Positions 28,058 to 37,266 of a stretch of 64,000 nucleotides of DNA are shown piece after piece. The DNA lies in assembly GCA_002270295.1 (NCBI GenBank), contig NISF01000003.1, positions 682,001-746,000 of the forward strand, written 5' to 3'. The position numbers were made by a program, and so were the translations under genes. The notes beneath the pieces were generated by a model that was given only the letters and a program-made list of their open reading frames with translations, did no database searches and was not told the DNA's origin. The stretch comes from Enterobacter sp. 10-1 (GTDB taxonomy: Bacteria > Pseudomonadota > Gammaproteobacteria > Enterobacterales > Enterobacteriaceae). How positions within the stretch are numbered: position 1 is the first letter of the stretch; each line of letters starts with the position of its first letter.

Positions 28058-30373
28058 ATGAACAATGAAAAAATGCATAGCTCGCACTGGGGCGTTTTTC
28101 GCGTCTCTGAGGAGAGTCAAGGGCTCAAAGTGAAAGCCTGGGATGACGATCCGGACCCCAGTCCGCTATTAGGTAATTTTACCGGTTCTGCCGACCACCC
28201 GACGCGAATTGTTAAGCCGGCCGTCCGACGCGGCTGGCTGGAGAACGGCCCGGGCCCTGACGATCGCCGGGGCGCGGATGAGTATATTGAGATGGAATGG
28301 GAGCAGGTCCTCGATCTCGCCGCCGATGAACTGGCGCGGATCAATCGCCAGTACGGGCCAGAAGCGGTTTTTGGCGGATCTTACGGCTGGTCAAGCGCCG
28401 GGCGCTTTCACCACGCCCAGAGCCAGGTGCATCGCTTTCTGAATACCACCATCGGCGGCTACGTTCGTTCGGTCAATAGCTACAGTTCTGGGGCGGCGGC
28501 GGTGATCCTGCCCCATATTATCGGCGAATTAAATGAGGTGGCCCGTCGCGGCGTCAGCTGGGATGATATCGCCGCGCATACGGATATCATTCTCTCTTTT
28601 GGCGGCATGGCGCTGAAAAATTCGCAGGTGGCCAGCGGCGGCATCAGCCGCCATACCGAGCGGGAGTTTATGCGTCAGGCCGCCGCAAGAGGGGCCAGGT
28701 TTATCAATTTCAGTCCTCTGCGAACGGATATGCCGCCAGAGGCCCGCGCCGAATGGCGGTCGGTCGTCCCCGGCAGCGATGCGGCGCTGATGCTGGCGCT
28801 GATCCACGAAATTGTCGTCACCGGGAGTGCCGACCGGGCGTTTCTCAGTCGTTACTGCGAGGGCTGGCGGCAATTCGAAGCCTACGTGCTGGGCAACACC
28901 GACGGCCAGGCGAAAACGCCGCGCTGGGCGGCGGCGATTTGCCGGACCCCGGAAGACAAGATTGCCTCGCTGGCCCGCGAACTTGTCGGTAAGCGGGTGC
29001 TGGTAACGGTCTCACACTCATTACAGCGCGCGGAACACGGCGAGCAGCCGGTATGGCTGGGGCTGGCGCTGGCGGCGGTATTAGGCCAGCCCGGATTACC
29101 CGGCGGCGGCTACGCCTATGCGCTGGGGGCGATTGGGCATTACGGCAAGCATCATAACGTGGTTGCTTTCCCGGCGTTCCCGCAGGGGGTGAATCAGGTT
29201 AATACCTTTATTCCGGTGGCCAGAATTGCCGATATGCTGCTTAATCCCGGCGAACGCTATGATTTTAACGGCCAGCGGCTGACCTATCCGGCGATTAAGC
29301 TGGCATGGTGGGCAGGCGGCAACCCGTTCCATCACCATCAGGATCTCGGCAGGCTGCGTCGCGCCTTCAGCCGGCTGGATACGCTTATCGTTCATGAACC
29401 GTTCTGGACGGCCACGGCGCGTCATGCCGATATTGTTCTGCCTGCCACGATGACCCTTGAGCGTGATGACATCGGCGGCACGCCGACCGATCCTCTGCTG
29501 GTGGCGATGCAGAAAGTGAGAGCGCCGCAGGGCGAGGCGCGGGACGACTATACGATTTTTGCGGCGCTGGCGCGACGGTTTGGCGCGGAACGCGCCTTTA
29601 CCGAAGGTCGCAGCAGCCAGCAATGGCTGCGCCATCTTTACGGCCAGATGCAGGCAAAACTGGGCGAGCACGCTATCCGCGTCCCCGATTTCGACGCCTT
29701 CTGGCAGGCAGGAACGCTGCTGTTGCCGCAGATTCAGGACGGCGATCGGCTGATGCGGGGCTTTCGAGCCGACCCGGACAACGCCCCGCTAGCGACGCCC
29801 AGCGGGAAAATAGAACTCTTTTCCCGCACCATCGCGCGTTTCGTCTATGCGGATTGTCCGGGACATCCGGCGTGGCTGCCGCCGACTCAGCAACCCGATC
29901 GGCAGCACTCTCTCTGGCTTATCGCGAATCAGCCGGCCACGCGCCTGCACAGCCAGCTTGATTTTGGACAGTGGAGCGCGCGGCACAAGCAAAAAGAGCG
30001 GGAAATATGCCAGATTCATCCGCGGGATGCGCTGAAAAGGGCGATACGTACGGGCGATATCGTGAAGATTTTTAATCAGAGAGGAGCGCTGCTGGCCTGC
30101 GCGAAGGTGACGGAAGACATCATGCCCGGCGTGATCCAGGTGCCGACCGGCGCATGGTTCGATCCGCTGGAGCCGCTAGCTGACGCGCCTTTTTGCGTCC
30201 ACGGTAACCCCAACGTCGTCACCCTCGACGCAGGCACTTCATCGCTGGCGCAGGGGTGTACCGGGCAGATAGCCCCGGTAGAGATGGTCAAATATGAGGG
30301 CGTTCTGCCGCCGGTAAAGGCGTTTATTCCGCCGCGGCTGACGGCAGCCATCAAGCCGCCGCCGGAGGTATAA
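28058..30373 (+). CDS. BisC-like molybdopterin oxidoreductase (S-/N-oxide reductase)
   Basis: A 771-aa bis-MGD molybdoenzyme of the DMSO/TMAO/biotin-sulfoxide reductase family. SYGWSSAGRFHHAQSQVHRF contains the predicted Mo-ligand serine (Ser113, by alignment to DorA/BisC). Further on are LSFGGMALKNSQVASGG, ISRHTEREF and the C-terminal cofactor domain HSQLDFGQWS and HGNPNVVTLDAGTSSLAQG. There is no Tat leader and no N-terminal 4Fe-4S cysteine motif, so it should be cytoplasmic, as BisC is. Likely substrates are sulfoxides or amine N-oxides. It follows the porin by 42 bases, with a terminator after it. Confidence 0.9.
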   Translation: MNNEKMHSSHWGVFRVSEESQGLKVKAWDDDPDPSPLLGNFTGSADHPTRIVKPAVRRGWLENGPGPDDRRGADEYIEMEWEQVLDLAADELARINRQYGPEAVFGGSYGWSSAGRFHHAQSQVHRFLNTTIGGYVRSVNSYSSGAAAVILPHIIGELNEVARRGVSWDDIAAHTDIILSFGGMALKNSQVASGGISRHTEREFMRQAAARGARFINFSPLRTDMPPEARAEWRSVVPGSDAALMLALIHEIVVTGSADRAFLSRYCEGWRQFEAYVLGNTDGQAKTPRWAAAICRTPEDKIASLARELVGKRVLVTVSHSLQRAEHGEQPVWLGLALAAVLGQPGLPGGGYAYALGAIGHYGKHHNVVAFPAFPQGVNQVNTFIPVARIADMLLNPGERYDFNGQRLTYPAIKLAWWAGGNPFHHHQDLGRLRRAFSRLDTLIVHEPFWTATARHADIVLPATMTLERDDIGGTPTDPLLVAMQKVRAPQGEARDDYTIFAALARRFGAERAFTEGRSSQQWLRHLYGQMQAKLGEHAIRVPDFDAFWQAGTLLLPQIQDGDRLMRGFRADPDNAPLATPSGKIELFSRTIARFVYADCPGHPAWLPPTQQPDRQHSLWLIANQPATRLHSQLDFGQWSARHKQKEREICQIHPRDALKRAIRTGDIVKIFNQRGALLACAKVTEDIMPGVIQVPTGAWFDPLEPLADAPFCVHGNPNVVTLDAGTSSLAQGCTGQIAPVEMVKYEGVLPPVKAFIPPRLTAAIKPPPEV

Positions 30374-30378
30374 TGCGC

Positions 30379-30404
30379 CGCCCGCGAAATTGCGGGCGTG
30401 TTTT
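30379..30404 (+). terminator. Terminator between the BisC-like and GntR genes
   Basis: A perfect 7-bp GC-rich stem CGCCCGC/GCGGGCG with loop GAAATT is followed by TGTTTT. It lies between two convergent genes, and the T-run reaches the last codon of the GntR gene. Confidence 0.65.
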
Positions 30405-31056
30405 AATTATCCAGCTGGCTGATGATGGCTAGGCGTGCGCGGTAGCCGTTGCGGATATGCAGGCAGGCGGCCTCCTGCGCCGCGTCGGCGTCGCGGCGGG
30501 CGAGGGCGTCCACCATTGCCTGATGCTCGCATTTCGCTTCTTCCGCCCGATCGGACAATGCGTAGGTCGTGCCGCGCAACAGAGAGAGATGGATACGCAG
30601 GTTATCAAGCATTTCATTAAGATAAGGATTATGAGTGGATCGATAAATTTGGCGATGAAACAGGCGGTTATGATCGTGCAGCGTTTTACTGTCGGTCATC
30701 GTTTTTTCAGCGTCGACCATCCTTTGCAGGAGCGCGATTTCTTCATCGGACGCGGCGGTCACCGCCAGCTGTATCGCGATTTTTTCCAGCCCTTCACGGA
30801 CGGCAAAAAGCTGACGCAGACGATCGTAGCTGATATTCGCGACAATCAGCCCGCGTTTGGGGCCCGGTTCCGCCAGGCCGAGCGTTTCCAGCCGGTGTAA
30901 CGCCTCACGTATAGGCGTTCTGCTCAGACCAAACTGCGCTGCCAACCGCGTTTCCTGTAATCGTTCTCCGGGGAGAAGTTCACCGCGTTCAATCGCGGTA
31001 ATCAGTATCTCAAAAGGTGACAATGTCACATCACGCTCGCCAGGTTTTAAGTTCAT
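30403..31056 (-). CDS. GntR-family (FCD/FadR subfamily) transcriptional regulator
   Basis: A 217-aa regulator. The N-terminal winged helix contains GERLQETRLAAQFGLSRTPIREALHRLE (around residues 30-57), a textbook GntR HTH. The C-terminal all-helical FCD domain has the metal-ligand pattern HDHNRLFHRQIYRSTHNP and later CEHQAMVDAL. FCD ligands are usually small carboxylates bound through the metal, which fits the MmgE/PrpD genes. It is divergent from the MmgE/PrpD pair; the spacer holds TTGTATACAA, a plausible operator. Confidence 0.93.
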   Translation of the reverse strand: MNLKPGERDVTLSPFEILITAIERGELLPGERLQETRLAAQFGLSRTPIREALHRLETLGLAEPGPKRGLIVANISYDRLRQLFAVREGLEKIAIQLAVTAASDEEIALLQRMVDAEKTMTDSKTLHDHNRLFHRQIYRSTHNPYLNEMLDNLRIHLSLLRGTTYALSDRAEEAKCEHQAMVDALARRDADAAQEAACLHIRNGYRARLAIISQLDN

Positions 31057-31231
31057 AATTTTTAGGGGATATTTTCCAGTTTGCAGGTAAGGCTGCTGGG
31101 GTCGAGTGCAATTGATGATAGCGTCATATTGCCACAGTAAATAATGTTTTATCGCTCATTTTGTTATTAGCATAGCTAAAAAACATCTTTTGACCTTCGC
31201 TCCGTCGCTGATATGTTTACGCCATGATTTA

Positions 31232-31241
31232 TTGTATACAA
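31232..31241. promoter_or_regulatory. Candidate GntR operator TTGTATACAA
   Basis: A perfect 10-bp palindrome in the 254-bp divergent spacer between the GntR gene and the MmgE/PrpD operon, flanked by AT-rich DNA. It lies 70 bases before the MmgE/PrpD start. The sequence matches the usual symmetry of FCD-GntR operators. A related TGTATACA lies upstream of the 15.6-kb operon. Confidence 0.5.
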
Positions 31242-31310
31242 ATGAATTCAATTAAGCATTGTATTGTTTTATATGATTTATTTTAGTTACCAGCATCAGG
31301 GAAACCCATC

Positions 31311-32705
31311 ATGACGATATCAGACGTCGCATCTGTCCCATATCAGCGAGGGGCGCAACTCAGCCATTTTATTCATCACGCACATGAAATTCGCATCCCG
31401 GACCCGGTTCTGCATGAAGCGAAACGCGCGCTGATTGATTACCTCGGCGTAGCGCTCGGGGCGGTGAACGATGACGCGGTGCGGGCGGTGCGGCAGGTCG
31501 CAAGCGTCTGGAACGCCGCAGGCGAGGCGCGCATTCTGCTTGGCGGAACGACTACGCCGGGGCTGGCGGCGCTGATTAACGCCACTATGGCGCACGCGGC
31601 GGATTACGACGATACCCATCCCGCCGGGGCGGGCCATCCGGGCGGCCCGTGCTGGTCGACGGCGCTGGCAATGGCGCAGGCGCATCCGGTCAGCGAGGAA
31701 CGCGTGCTGAAGGCGTTTATCGCCGGATTTGAAGTGATGGCGAAACTGGGCGGCGGCTGGGTGCCAGGCGTCGGACGCAATCTGCAGCGCCGCGGCTTTC
31801 ATCCGACCTCGATCGTCGGGCGAGTCGGGGCGACGGCGGTAGCCTCTTCAATTCTCGGGCTTAACGAAGAACAAATACAAAACGCGCTCGGCGCGGCGGC
31901 GACCATGATGGGCGGCCTGCAAAAATCCTCCGGTACCCACGGCAAGCCTTTCCATGCGGGTAAGGCGGCAATGGACGGTATTCTTGCCGCGCAGCTGGCG
32001 TCCGAAGGTTTTGTCGGCGCGCACCATTTCTATGAAGCCGACGGCTGGGTAAAAAACTTTATTCAGGACGGCAGCGCGGAGATCCCGCCGCTCGATTTCG
32101 GCGAAAGTTGGGAACTGCTGACCAATGGCTACAAGCTGTATGCCAGCTGCCGTGGAACGCATGCCTCCATCGAGACCGCCCGCCAGCTTTACCCCCAGCT
32201 TAAAGGCCGGAAGATCGCCCGCATTGAGGCAAAGGTGCATCCAATGGGAATGGTGAACGCGGGGATCCTCAATCCGCAAACGCCGCTGGAGAGCAAATTC
32301 AGCATTCCGCACTGCATTGCGCTGGCGCTCAGCGGGTACGCGCTTACCGATACGGATTTTACGCCGCAAACGGTGGCCGATCCCGCTGCCCGCGCGCTGC
32401 TGCCGCTAATGAACGTTCAGGCCGTTGAGGGGCAGTCCGCCAGTTCGGCGTTTATTGACGTCTGGCTGGAGGACGGCGAGAAACTTCACGCCGCGACCGA
32501 GGTGTATCGCGGCCACGCGCAAAACCCGTTAACCGATGAGGAGCTGCGCGCCAAATTCGACTCTCTGGCGATTCCGGCGCTAGGCGCAGAGCGCAGCAGT
32601 GCGCTCTACCTGGCCGCCGCGCATTTTGAACGCCCCGGCTCGCTGGCGCAGATTACCGCGCTGCTGGCAGGCGACAACGCCGACTTTAGTAAGGATACCT
32701 ATTAA
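31311..32705 (+). CDS. MmgE/PrpD family protein (second of three)
   Basis: A 464-aa MmgE/PrpD protein. Family motifs: EAKRALIDYLGVALGAVND, HAADYDDTHPAGAGHPGGP (the Asp-Asp-Thr-His active-site loop), GFHPTSIVGRVGATAVAS and the Lys-rich KSSGTHGKPFHAGKAAMDG. The C-terminal domain carries KLYASCRGTHASIE. It should act on a polycarboxylate or related acid (dehydration, decarboxylation or epimerisation). The stop overlaps the next MmgE/PrpD start by one base (TAATG), so the pair may form a hetero-oligomer or act in sequence. Confidence 0.88.
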   Translation: MTISDVASVPYQRGAQLSHFIHHAHEIRIPDPVLHEAKRALIDYLGVALGAVNDDAVRAVRQVASVWNAAGEARILLGGTTTPGLAALINATMAHAADYDDTHPAGAGHPGGPCWSTALAMAQAHPVSEERVLKAFIAGFEVMAKLGGGWVPGVGRNLQRRGFHPTSIVGRVGATAVASSILGLNEEQIQNALGAAATMMGGLQKSSGTHGKPFHAGKAAMDGILAAQLASEGFVGAHHFYEADGWVKNFIQDGSAEIPPLDFGESWELLTNGYKLYASCRGTHASIETARQLYPQLKGRKIARIEAKVHPMGMVNAGILNPQTPLESKFSIPHCIALALSGYALTDTDFTPQTVADPAARALLPLMNVQAVEGQSASSAFIDVWLEDGEKLHAATEVYRGHAQNPLTDEELRAKFDSLAIPALGAERSSALYLAAAHFERPGSLAQITALLAGDNADFSKDTY

Positions 32706-34027
32706 TGACCATTGCCAGACAAATGGCCGCAAACATGCTGCGTTTCTCGCGCCAGACGTTTTCACCGGCGGCGCAGGAGCAGGCGCGAACCGCCATTATT
32801 GATACGCTCGGCGTAACGCTGGCAGGCGGCGTACAGGACGGGGCGGAGAAACTTCGCCATGTGATTGCGCCTTCTGCGGCAACCGGTAAAAGCCGCGTTT
32901 TTGGCACCGCTTTGCGCCTTAACGCGCTGGATGCCGCGCTGCTGAACGGCGCGTCGTCCCATTTGCTGGATTTTGATGATTCCAACTCCTGGCTACATGG
33001 GCATATTTCTGTCGCCGTGCTGCCCGCCGTGCTGGCACTGGCGGATGAATATGAGCTTAACGGCGAGGCGATCGTGCGCGCTTATCTTTGCGGGTATGAA
33101 ACCGCCGTGCGGATGGGCAAAGCGGTCAGCCCGTTCCAGTACCGGCACGGCTGGCATCCGACGACGACCGTGGGGATTTTTGCCGGTGTTGCCGCCTGCG
33201 CCGTACTGCTGGCGTTAACGGAAGAACAAACCGCGACGGCGCTATCAATTTGCGCGTCATTATCTTCCGGCATTAAATCCAACTTTGGCAGCCAGACCAA
33301 GGCGCTGGTGGTGGGGCAGGCGGCGCGCAGCGCGGTCATGGCGGCGCTGCTGGCGCGGGAAGACTTCAGCGCCGGACAGACGGCGTTTGAGCACCATCAC
33401 GGCTATTTCAACGTCTTCAACGGCAGCGACAATGTTGACCCGTCCGCGCTGACCGAACCCTGGGACGGTACGCCGTACATTCTTGATACCGAGAAGAGCA
33501 ACAACTTTAAATATTTTTCCTGCTGCTACGCGATCTTGTCGCCGGTTGACGGCGTGCTGGCGCTGCGCGAGCAAACGGGACTCAACCCGGAGCAGGTGGA
33601 GCGTATTGAGGTGCAGGTCCATCCGATCCGTTTCCCACATATCAATATTCCGCAGCCGGAAAATCCGCTGGCGGGGAAATTCAGCCTGCATTATTGCGTG
33701 GCGCGTGCCTTTGTCGCCGGCACCCTGACGCTGGACGATTTTATTGAAAACACGCGTTTTGCCGATCCGGCAACCCAGGAATTATTGCGCAAGGTGACGC
33801 TGAGCTGCCATGACGAGCCGACGACCCACAGCGCGTACGTGACGCTGACCGCCACCGACGGACGACAGTTTCATCAGCATATCGCGGGGGCTCGAGGCTC
33901 CAGCCCGGCGAACCCACTGCCGGAAGGCTTGCTGGCGCAAAAATTCCTCGATTGCGCTGGCCGGGTATTGTCTCCTGACGATGCGCGGGGGCTCTATGCG
34001 CGCCTGCTGCAAGACGACTATCGCTGA
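32705..34027 (+). CDS. MmgE/PrpD family protein (third of three)
   Basis: A 440-aa paralogue translationally coupled to the preceding gene. Motifs: AIIDTLGVTLAGGVQDGAE, HLLDFDDSNSWLHGHISVAV, YRHGWHPTTTVGIFAGVAA and KSNFGSQTKALVVGQAARS. NFKYFSCCYAILSPVDGVLAL marks the C-terminal domain. The active-site loop reads DFDDSN rather than DYDDTH, so its substrate or role may differ from its partner. Transport functions follow directly (TauE/SafE, then an amino-acid importer). Confidence 0.88.
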   Translation: MTIARQMAANMLRFSRQTFSPAAQEQARTAIIDTLGVTLAGGVQDGAEKLRHVIAPSAATGKSRVFGTALRLNALDAALLNGASSHLLDFDDSNSWLHGHISVAVLPAVLALADEYELNGEAIVRAYLCGYETAVRMGKAVSPFQYRHGWHPTTTVGIFAGVAACAVLLALTEEQTATALSICASLSSGIKSNFGSQTKALVVGQAARSAVMAALLAREDFSAGQTAFEHHHGYFNVFNGSDNVDPSALTEPWDGTPYILDTEKSNNFKYFSCCYAILSPVDGVLALREQTGLNPEQVERIEVQVHPIRFPHINIPQPENPLAGKFSLHYCVARAFVAGTLTLDDFIENTRFADPATQELLRKVTLSCHDEPTTHSAYVTLTATDGRQFHQHIAGARGSSPANPLPEGLLAQKFLDCAGRVLSPDDARGLYARLLQDDYR

Positions 34028-34038
34028 GCGGGACGGCC

Positions 34039-34800
34039 ATGACATTACACTTAATCCCCGCCGATATTTCGCCGCTGTTTGCCGGCGTGATGGTGTTTTG
34101 CAGCTTTCTTACCTCGGCGCTGACGGCCGCGATGGGGCTGGGCGGCGGCACGGCCCTGCTGGCCGTGATGGGGCTGGGGATGCCGGTAGCCAGTCTGATG
34201 CCGGTCCACGGGATGGTGCAGCTGGGATCGAATCTCAGCCGTACGCTCATTCAGCGTATTTACGTCGTCTGGCCACTGGTGCTGTGGTTTTTGCTGGGCA
34301 GTGCCGTCGGCATCGCTCTCGGCGCGCCGCTGGCGGCCGTGATTCCGGACAGCGTGGCGCGCATCGCGTTAGCGGCGTTCATCCTGTGGACGGTTTTTCA
34401 TAAGCGTGGCGAGGCGAAGCCGCTCAATAAGCTATTTTTCGTCATCGGCGGCGGGATCAGCAGCCTGGGGACGATGATTGTTGGCGCGACCGGCCCGATG
34501 GTCGCCGGGCTTATCAGCTCTCAGGGGCTGAAACGGCAGCCGCTTATCGCCACGCATGCGACCTGCATGGTGCTTCAACACGGGCTTAAGATTCTGGCCT
34601 TCGGCCTGATGGGGTTTGCCTGGGCCGCATGGCTGCCGGTGCTGACGGCGATGATCGTCAGCGGGGCGCTGGGTACCTGGCTGGGCTCGCGGCTGCTCGA
34701 TAATCTGCCGGAAAAATTGTTTCGCGTGGTGTTCAGGCTAACGATGCTGCTGTTGAGCGCACAGCTGATATGGCAGGGCGTGCAGGGATGGCTGAGTTAG
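34039..34800 (+). CDS. TauE/SafE family membrane exporter
   Basis: A 253-aa inner-membrane protein with about seven to eight hydrophobic helices. The TauE/SafE repeats begin with MGLGGGTALLAVMGLGMP and recur as ISSLGTMIVGATGPMVAG in the second half. Family members export sulfite, sulfoacetate or organic acids. Located 12 bases after the MmgE/PrpD pair, it is probably cotranscribed. A sulfur link would match the sulfur-type enzymes elsewhere in the window, but members outside sulfur metabolism are common. Confidence 0.88.
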   Translation: MTLHLIPADISPLFAGVMVFCSFLTSALTAAMGLGGGTALLAVMGLGMPVASLMPVHGMVQLGSNLSRTLIQRIYVVWPLVLWFLLGSAVGIALGAPLAAVIPDSVARIALAAFILWTVFHKRGEAKPLNKLFFVIGGGISSLGTMIVGATGPMVAGLISSQGLKRQPLIATHATCMVLQHGLKILAFGLMGFAWAAWLPVLTAMIVSGALGTWLGSRLLDNLPEKLFRVVFRLTMLLLSAQLIWQGVQGWLS

Positions 34801-34927
34801 ACCATTTTCTCATTTGTTCCGGCATATTCGTTCTTTGCCAGGGGCTGGGGGATGCGCTGAACATAGTCAGACAAGTTGATAGCAAATATTAGTAAATATA
34901 AAAAATTAACCGGGAAAAGGGGCGATT

Positions 34928-35977
34928 ATGCGCAAAAGTATCAAAACGGTGGCGGCAATTCTGCTGATCGCGTCCGGGAGCTTCGTCCTCCCGGCGTATG
35001 GCGCAGACGCGTCCGCCAGCAGCGGCGAAACGCTGAAGAAAATTAAAGCCCGCGGAGAGCTGATTTGCGGCGTGCATCCTGCGCGCCACGGTTTCTCATC
35101 CATCGACAATAAAGGCAACTGGGTCGGGCTGGACGTCGATTTTTGCCGCGCGCTGGCGGCGGCCGTTTTTGGCGACGCGAAAAAGGTTCGCTTTACGCCG
35201 CTCTCCACGGCGCAGCGATTCCCGGCGATTCAGTCCGGCGAAGTGGATGTGCTGTCGCGCAATATCACCGCCTCGCTGACCCGCGACGTGTCGCTGGGGC
35301 TGAATTTTGCGCCGCCTAACTTTTACACCGGCACCGGCTTTATGGTGCGCGCCAACAGCGGTGTAAAGAAGATCGAGGACCTTGACGGCGCGACCGTCTG
35401 CATCACGCCCGGCAGCAGCACGGAGCAAAACGTGGCGCAGATCTTCACCTCTCGTCATCTGCACTATACGCCGGTCGTTATTGAGAATAACAAAGAGTAC
35501 GTTGCCGCCTACCTGGCCGGGCGCTGCGACGCGATCGCCCGCGACAAGGTTGCGCTGCCGGGGGTGAAAAACTTCGACGCGGAAAAGCCGGACGACCATA
35601 CGATCCTGCCGGGTATCTATTCGAAGGAGCCGCTGGCAATGGCGGTGCGCAAAGGCGACGACCAGTGGTTTGATATTGTTAAGTGGGTGGTTTATGCCAC
35701 TTTCAACGCCGAGGAGCTGAAGACCAGCCAGGCCAACGTGGACGAGCAGCTGAAATCTGCCGATCCGGATGTTCAGGCTCTGTTGGGCGTGAGCGGCGAC
35801 TTTGGTCAGAAGCTGGGGCTGGATAACAAATGGGCTTATAACGTGGTGAAGCAGGTCGGTAACTACGGCGATATTTATAACCGCCACTTTGGGCCGCAAA
35901 GCACGGAACCCCTCGATCGCGATCTGAATAAGTTATGGAACGACGGCGGCCTCCTGTATGGCTTACCGATCCGTTAA
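34928..35977 (+). CDS. Amino-acid ABC transporter substrate-binding protein (AapJ/YhdW-like)
   Basis: A 349-aa periplasmic protein of solute-binding family 3. The signal peptide ends around PAYGADAS. The mature domain has LKKIKARGELICGVHP, NWVGLDVDFCRALAAAVFG, SRNITASLTRDVSLGLNFAP and the C-terminal QVGNYGDIYNRHFG. The length and these segments fit AapJ, BztA and YhdW, general or polar L-amino-acid receptors. A strong ribosome-binding region (GGGAAAAGGGGCG) precedes the start. A hairpin lies just after the stop. Confidence 0.92.
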   Translation: MRKSIKTVAAILLIASGSFVLPAYGADASASSGETLKKIKARGELICGVHPARHGFSSIDNKGNWVGLDVDFCRALAAAVFGDAKKVRFTPLSTAQRFPAIQSGEVDVLSRNITASLTRDVSLGLNFAPPNFYTGTGFMVRANSGVKKIEDLDGATVCITPGSSTEQNVAQIFTSRHLHYTPVVIENNKEYVAAYLAGRCDAIARDKVALPGVKNFDAEKPDDHTILPGIYSKEPLAMAVRKGDDQWFDIVKWVVYATFNAEELKTSQANVDEQLKSADPDVQALLGVSGDFGQKLGLDNKWAYNVVKQVGNYGDIYNRHFGPQSTEPLDRDLNKLWNDGGLLYGLPIR

Positions 35978-35984
35978 CCTGAAT

Positions 35985-36011
35985 GTCCCTGTTAGCAGGG
36001 ACCTTTCTTTT
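35985..36011 (+). terminator. Attenuating hairpin between binding protein and permeases
   Basis: A perfect 7-bp stem GTCCCTG/CAGGGAC with loop TTAG is followed by CTTTCTTTT. It sits eight bases after the binding-protein stop and before the permease start. Such partial terminators commonly raise binding-protein mRNA relative to permease mRNA. Confidence 0.6.
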
Positions 36012-36033
36012 GGTTTGTATGCCCGATCCTGAC

Positions 36034-37257
36034 ATGATGAAACAACCAGAACAAGCAAACACCTGCACAAGATCTCCCGCCACGCCGACGCAGGACGCCG
36101 CGTTTCGTCCTTCGTCGCTCGTCGGCAGCAAAACCACGCGCGCCTGGTGTTACCAGATCCTGCTGGCCGTGCTGCTGGTGGGTTTTTGCGGATGGCTCTA
36201 CAACAACGTGGTGGAAAACCTGCAAACGCAGCGCATCACCACCGGCTTCGGCTTTCTGAAGCAAAGCGCCCAGTTCGCCATCGGCGAAACGCTAATCGAC
36301 TATACCCCGCGCGACAGCTACGCCAGGGCAGTGCTGGTCGGTTTACTCAACACCCTGTATGTCACCGCCTGCGGCATCGTGCTGGCAACCCTGTTGGGAT
36401 TCATCGTCGGTCTTGGACGCGTCTCGAAAAACTGGCTGCTGGTGAAGCTGGCGGAAGGCTACGTCGAGCTGCTGCGCAACGTGCCGGTTATTTTACAGGT
36501 GATTTTCTGGTCGGTGGTGATCCGCAACCTGCCTTCGCCGCGCGCGGCGATCGAACTGGGTGGGGCGGGTTATCTGACCAACCGCGGTCTGACCTTTACC
36601 GTTTTGCAGGCGCACCCCGGCTGGCTGTGGACGTTTTGGGCTCTGCTGGCGGCGCTGGCGTTAAATATCGTCCTGTCGACGCTGGCGCGACGGCTACGTG
36701 AGCAGCAAGGACGCCTGCTACCTGTCGCCCGCCTGCGCGTGGCGCTTATTATCGGTTTGCCGCTGCTGGCCTGGTGGTTAGGCGGCGCCCCCCATGCTAT
36801 TGACCGCCCGGAACTGCGGGGCTTTAACTTTCGCGGCGGCTTTACCATCAGTCCGGAATTCACCGCCTTGCTGCTGGGAATTGCGCTTTATTCCTCCGCT
36901 TTTATTGCGGAAATCGTCCGCGCCGGGATCCAGTCGGTGCCGAAAGGGCAGCTTGAGGCGGCGCGTTCGCTGTCGCTATCGCCCTGGCATGTGATTCGGC
37001 ACGTCATTATTCCGCAGGCGATGCGGGTGATGGTGCCGCCGCTGGCCAGCCAGTACGTCAGCCTGGCGAAAAACAGCTCCATTGCCGTGGTGGTGGGCTA
37101 TCCGGAACTGGCGAATATCAGTAATACCTTAATGAATCAGACCGGACAGGCGCTGGAAGCTATCGCCATTATGATGGTGGTGTATTTGATTATCAGCAGC
37201 ACAACCTCGCTGCTGATGAATATCTTTAACCGCTACGTCGCCATTAAAGAGCGCTAA
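36034..37257 (+). CDS. Amino-acid ABC transporter permease (AapQ/YhdX-like)
   Basis: Inner-membrane permease of the polar amino-acid family, about 407 residues. Visible are ILLAVLLVGFCGWLYNNVVENL, GFGFLKQSAQFAIGETLIDY (the AapQ-specific N-terminal region), TLYVTACGIVLATLLGFIVGLG and the EAA loop region KGQLEAARSLSLSPWHVIRHVIIPQAMR (near residue 310). I chose the ATG at 36034 because the earlier in-frame starts at 35983 and 36019 lie in or beside the terminator-like hairpin. No start has a good ribosome-binding site, so this is uncertain by several codons. Confidence 0.86.
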   Translation: MMKQPEQANTCTRSPATPTQDAAFRPSSLVGSKTTRAWCYQILLAVLLVGFCGWLYNNVVENLQTQRITTGFGFLKQSAQFAIGETLIDYTPRDSYARAVLVGLLNTLYVTACGIVLATLLGFIVGLGRVSKNWLLVKLAEGYVELLRNVPVILQVIFWSVVIRNLPSPRAAIELGGAGYLTNRGLTFTVLQAHPGWLWTFWALLAALALNIVLSTLARRLREQQGRLLPVARLRVALIIGLPLLAWWLGGAPHAIDRPELRGFNFRGGFTISPEFTALLLGIALYSSAFIAEIVRAGIQSVPKGQLEAARSLSLSPWHVIRHVIIPQAMRVMVPPLASQYVSLAKNSSIAVVVGYPELANISNTLMNQTGQALEAIAIMMVVYLIISSTTSLLMNIFNRYVAIKER

Positions 37258-37266
37258 GGAGTGGCA

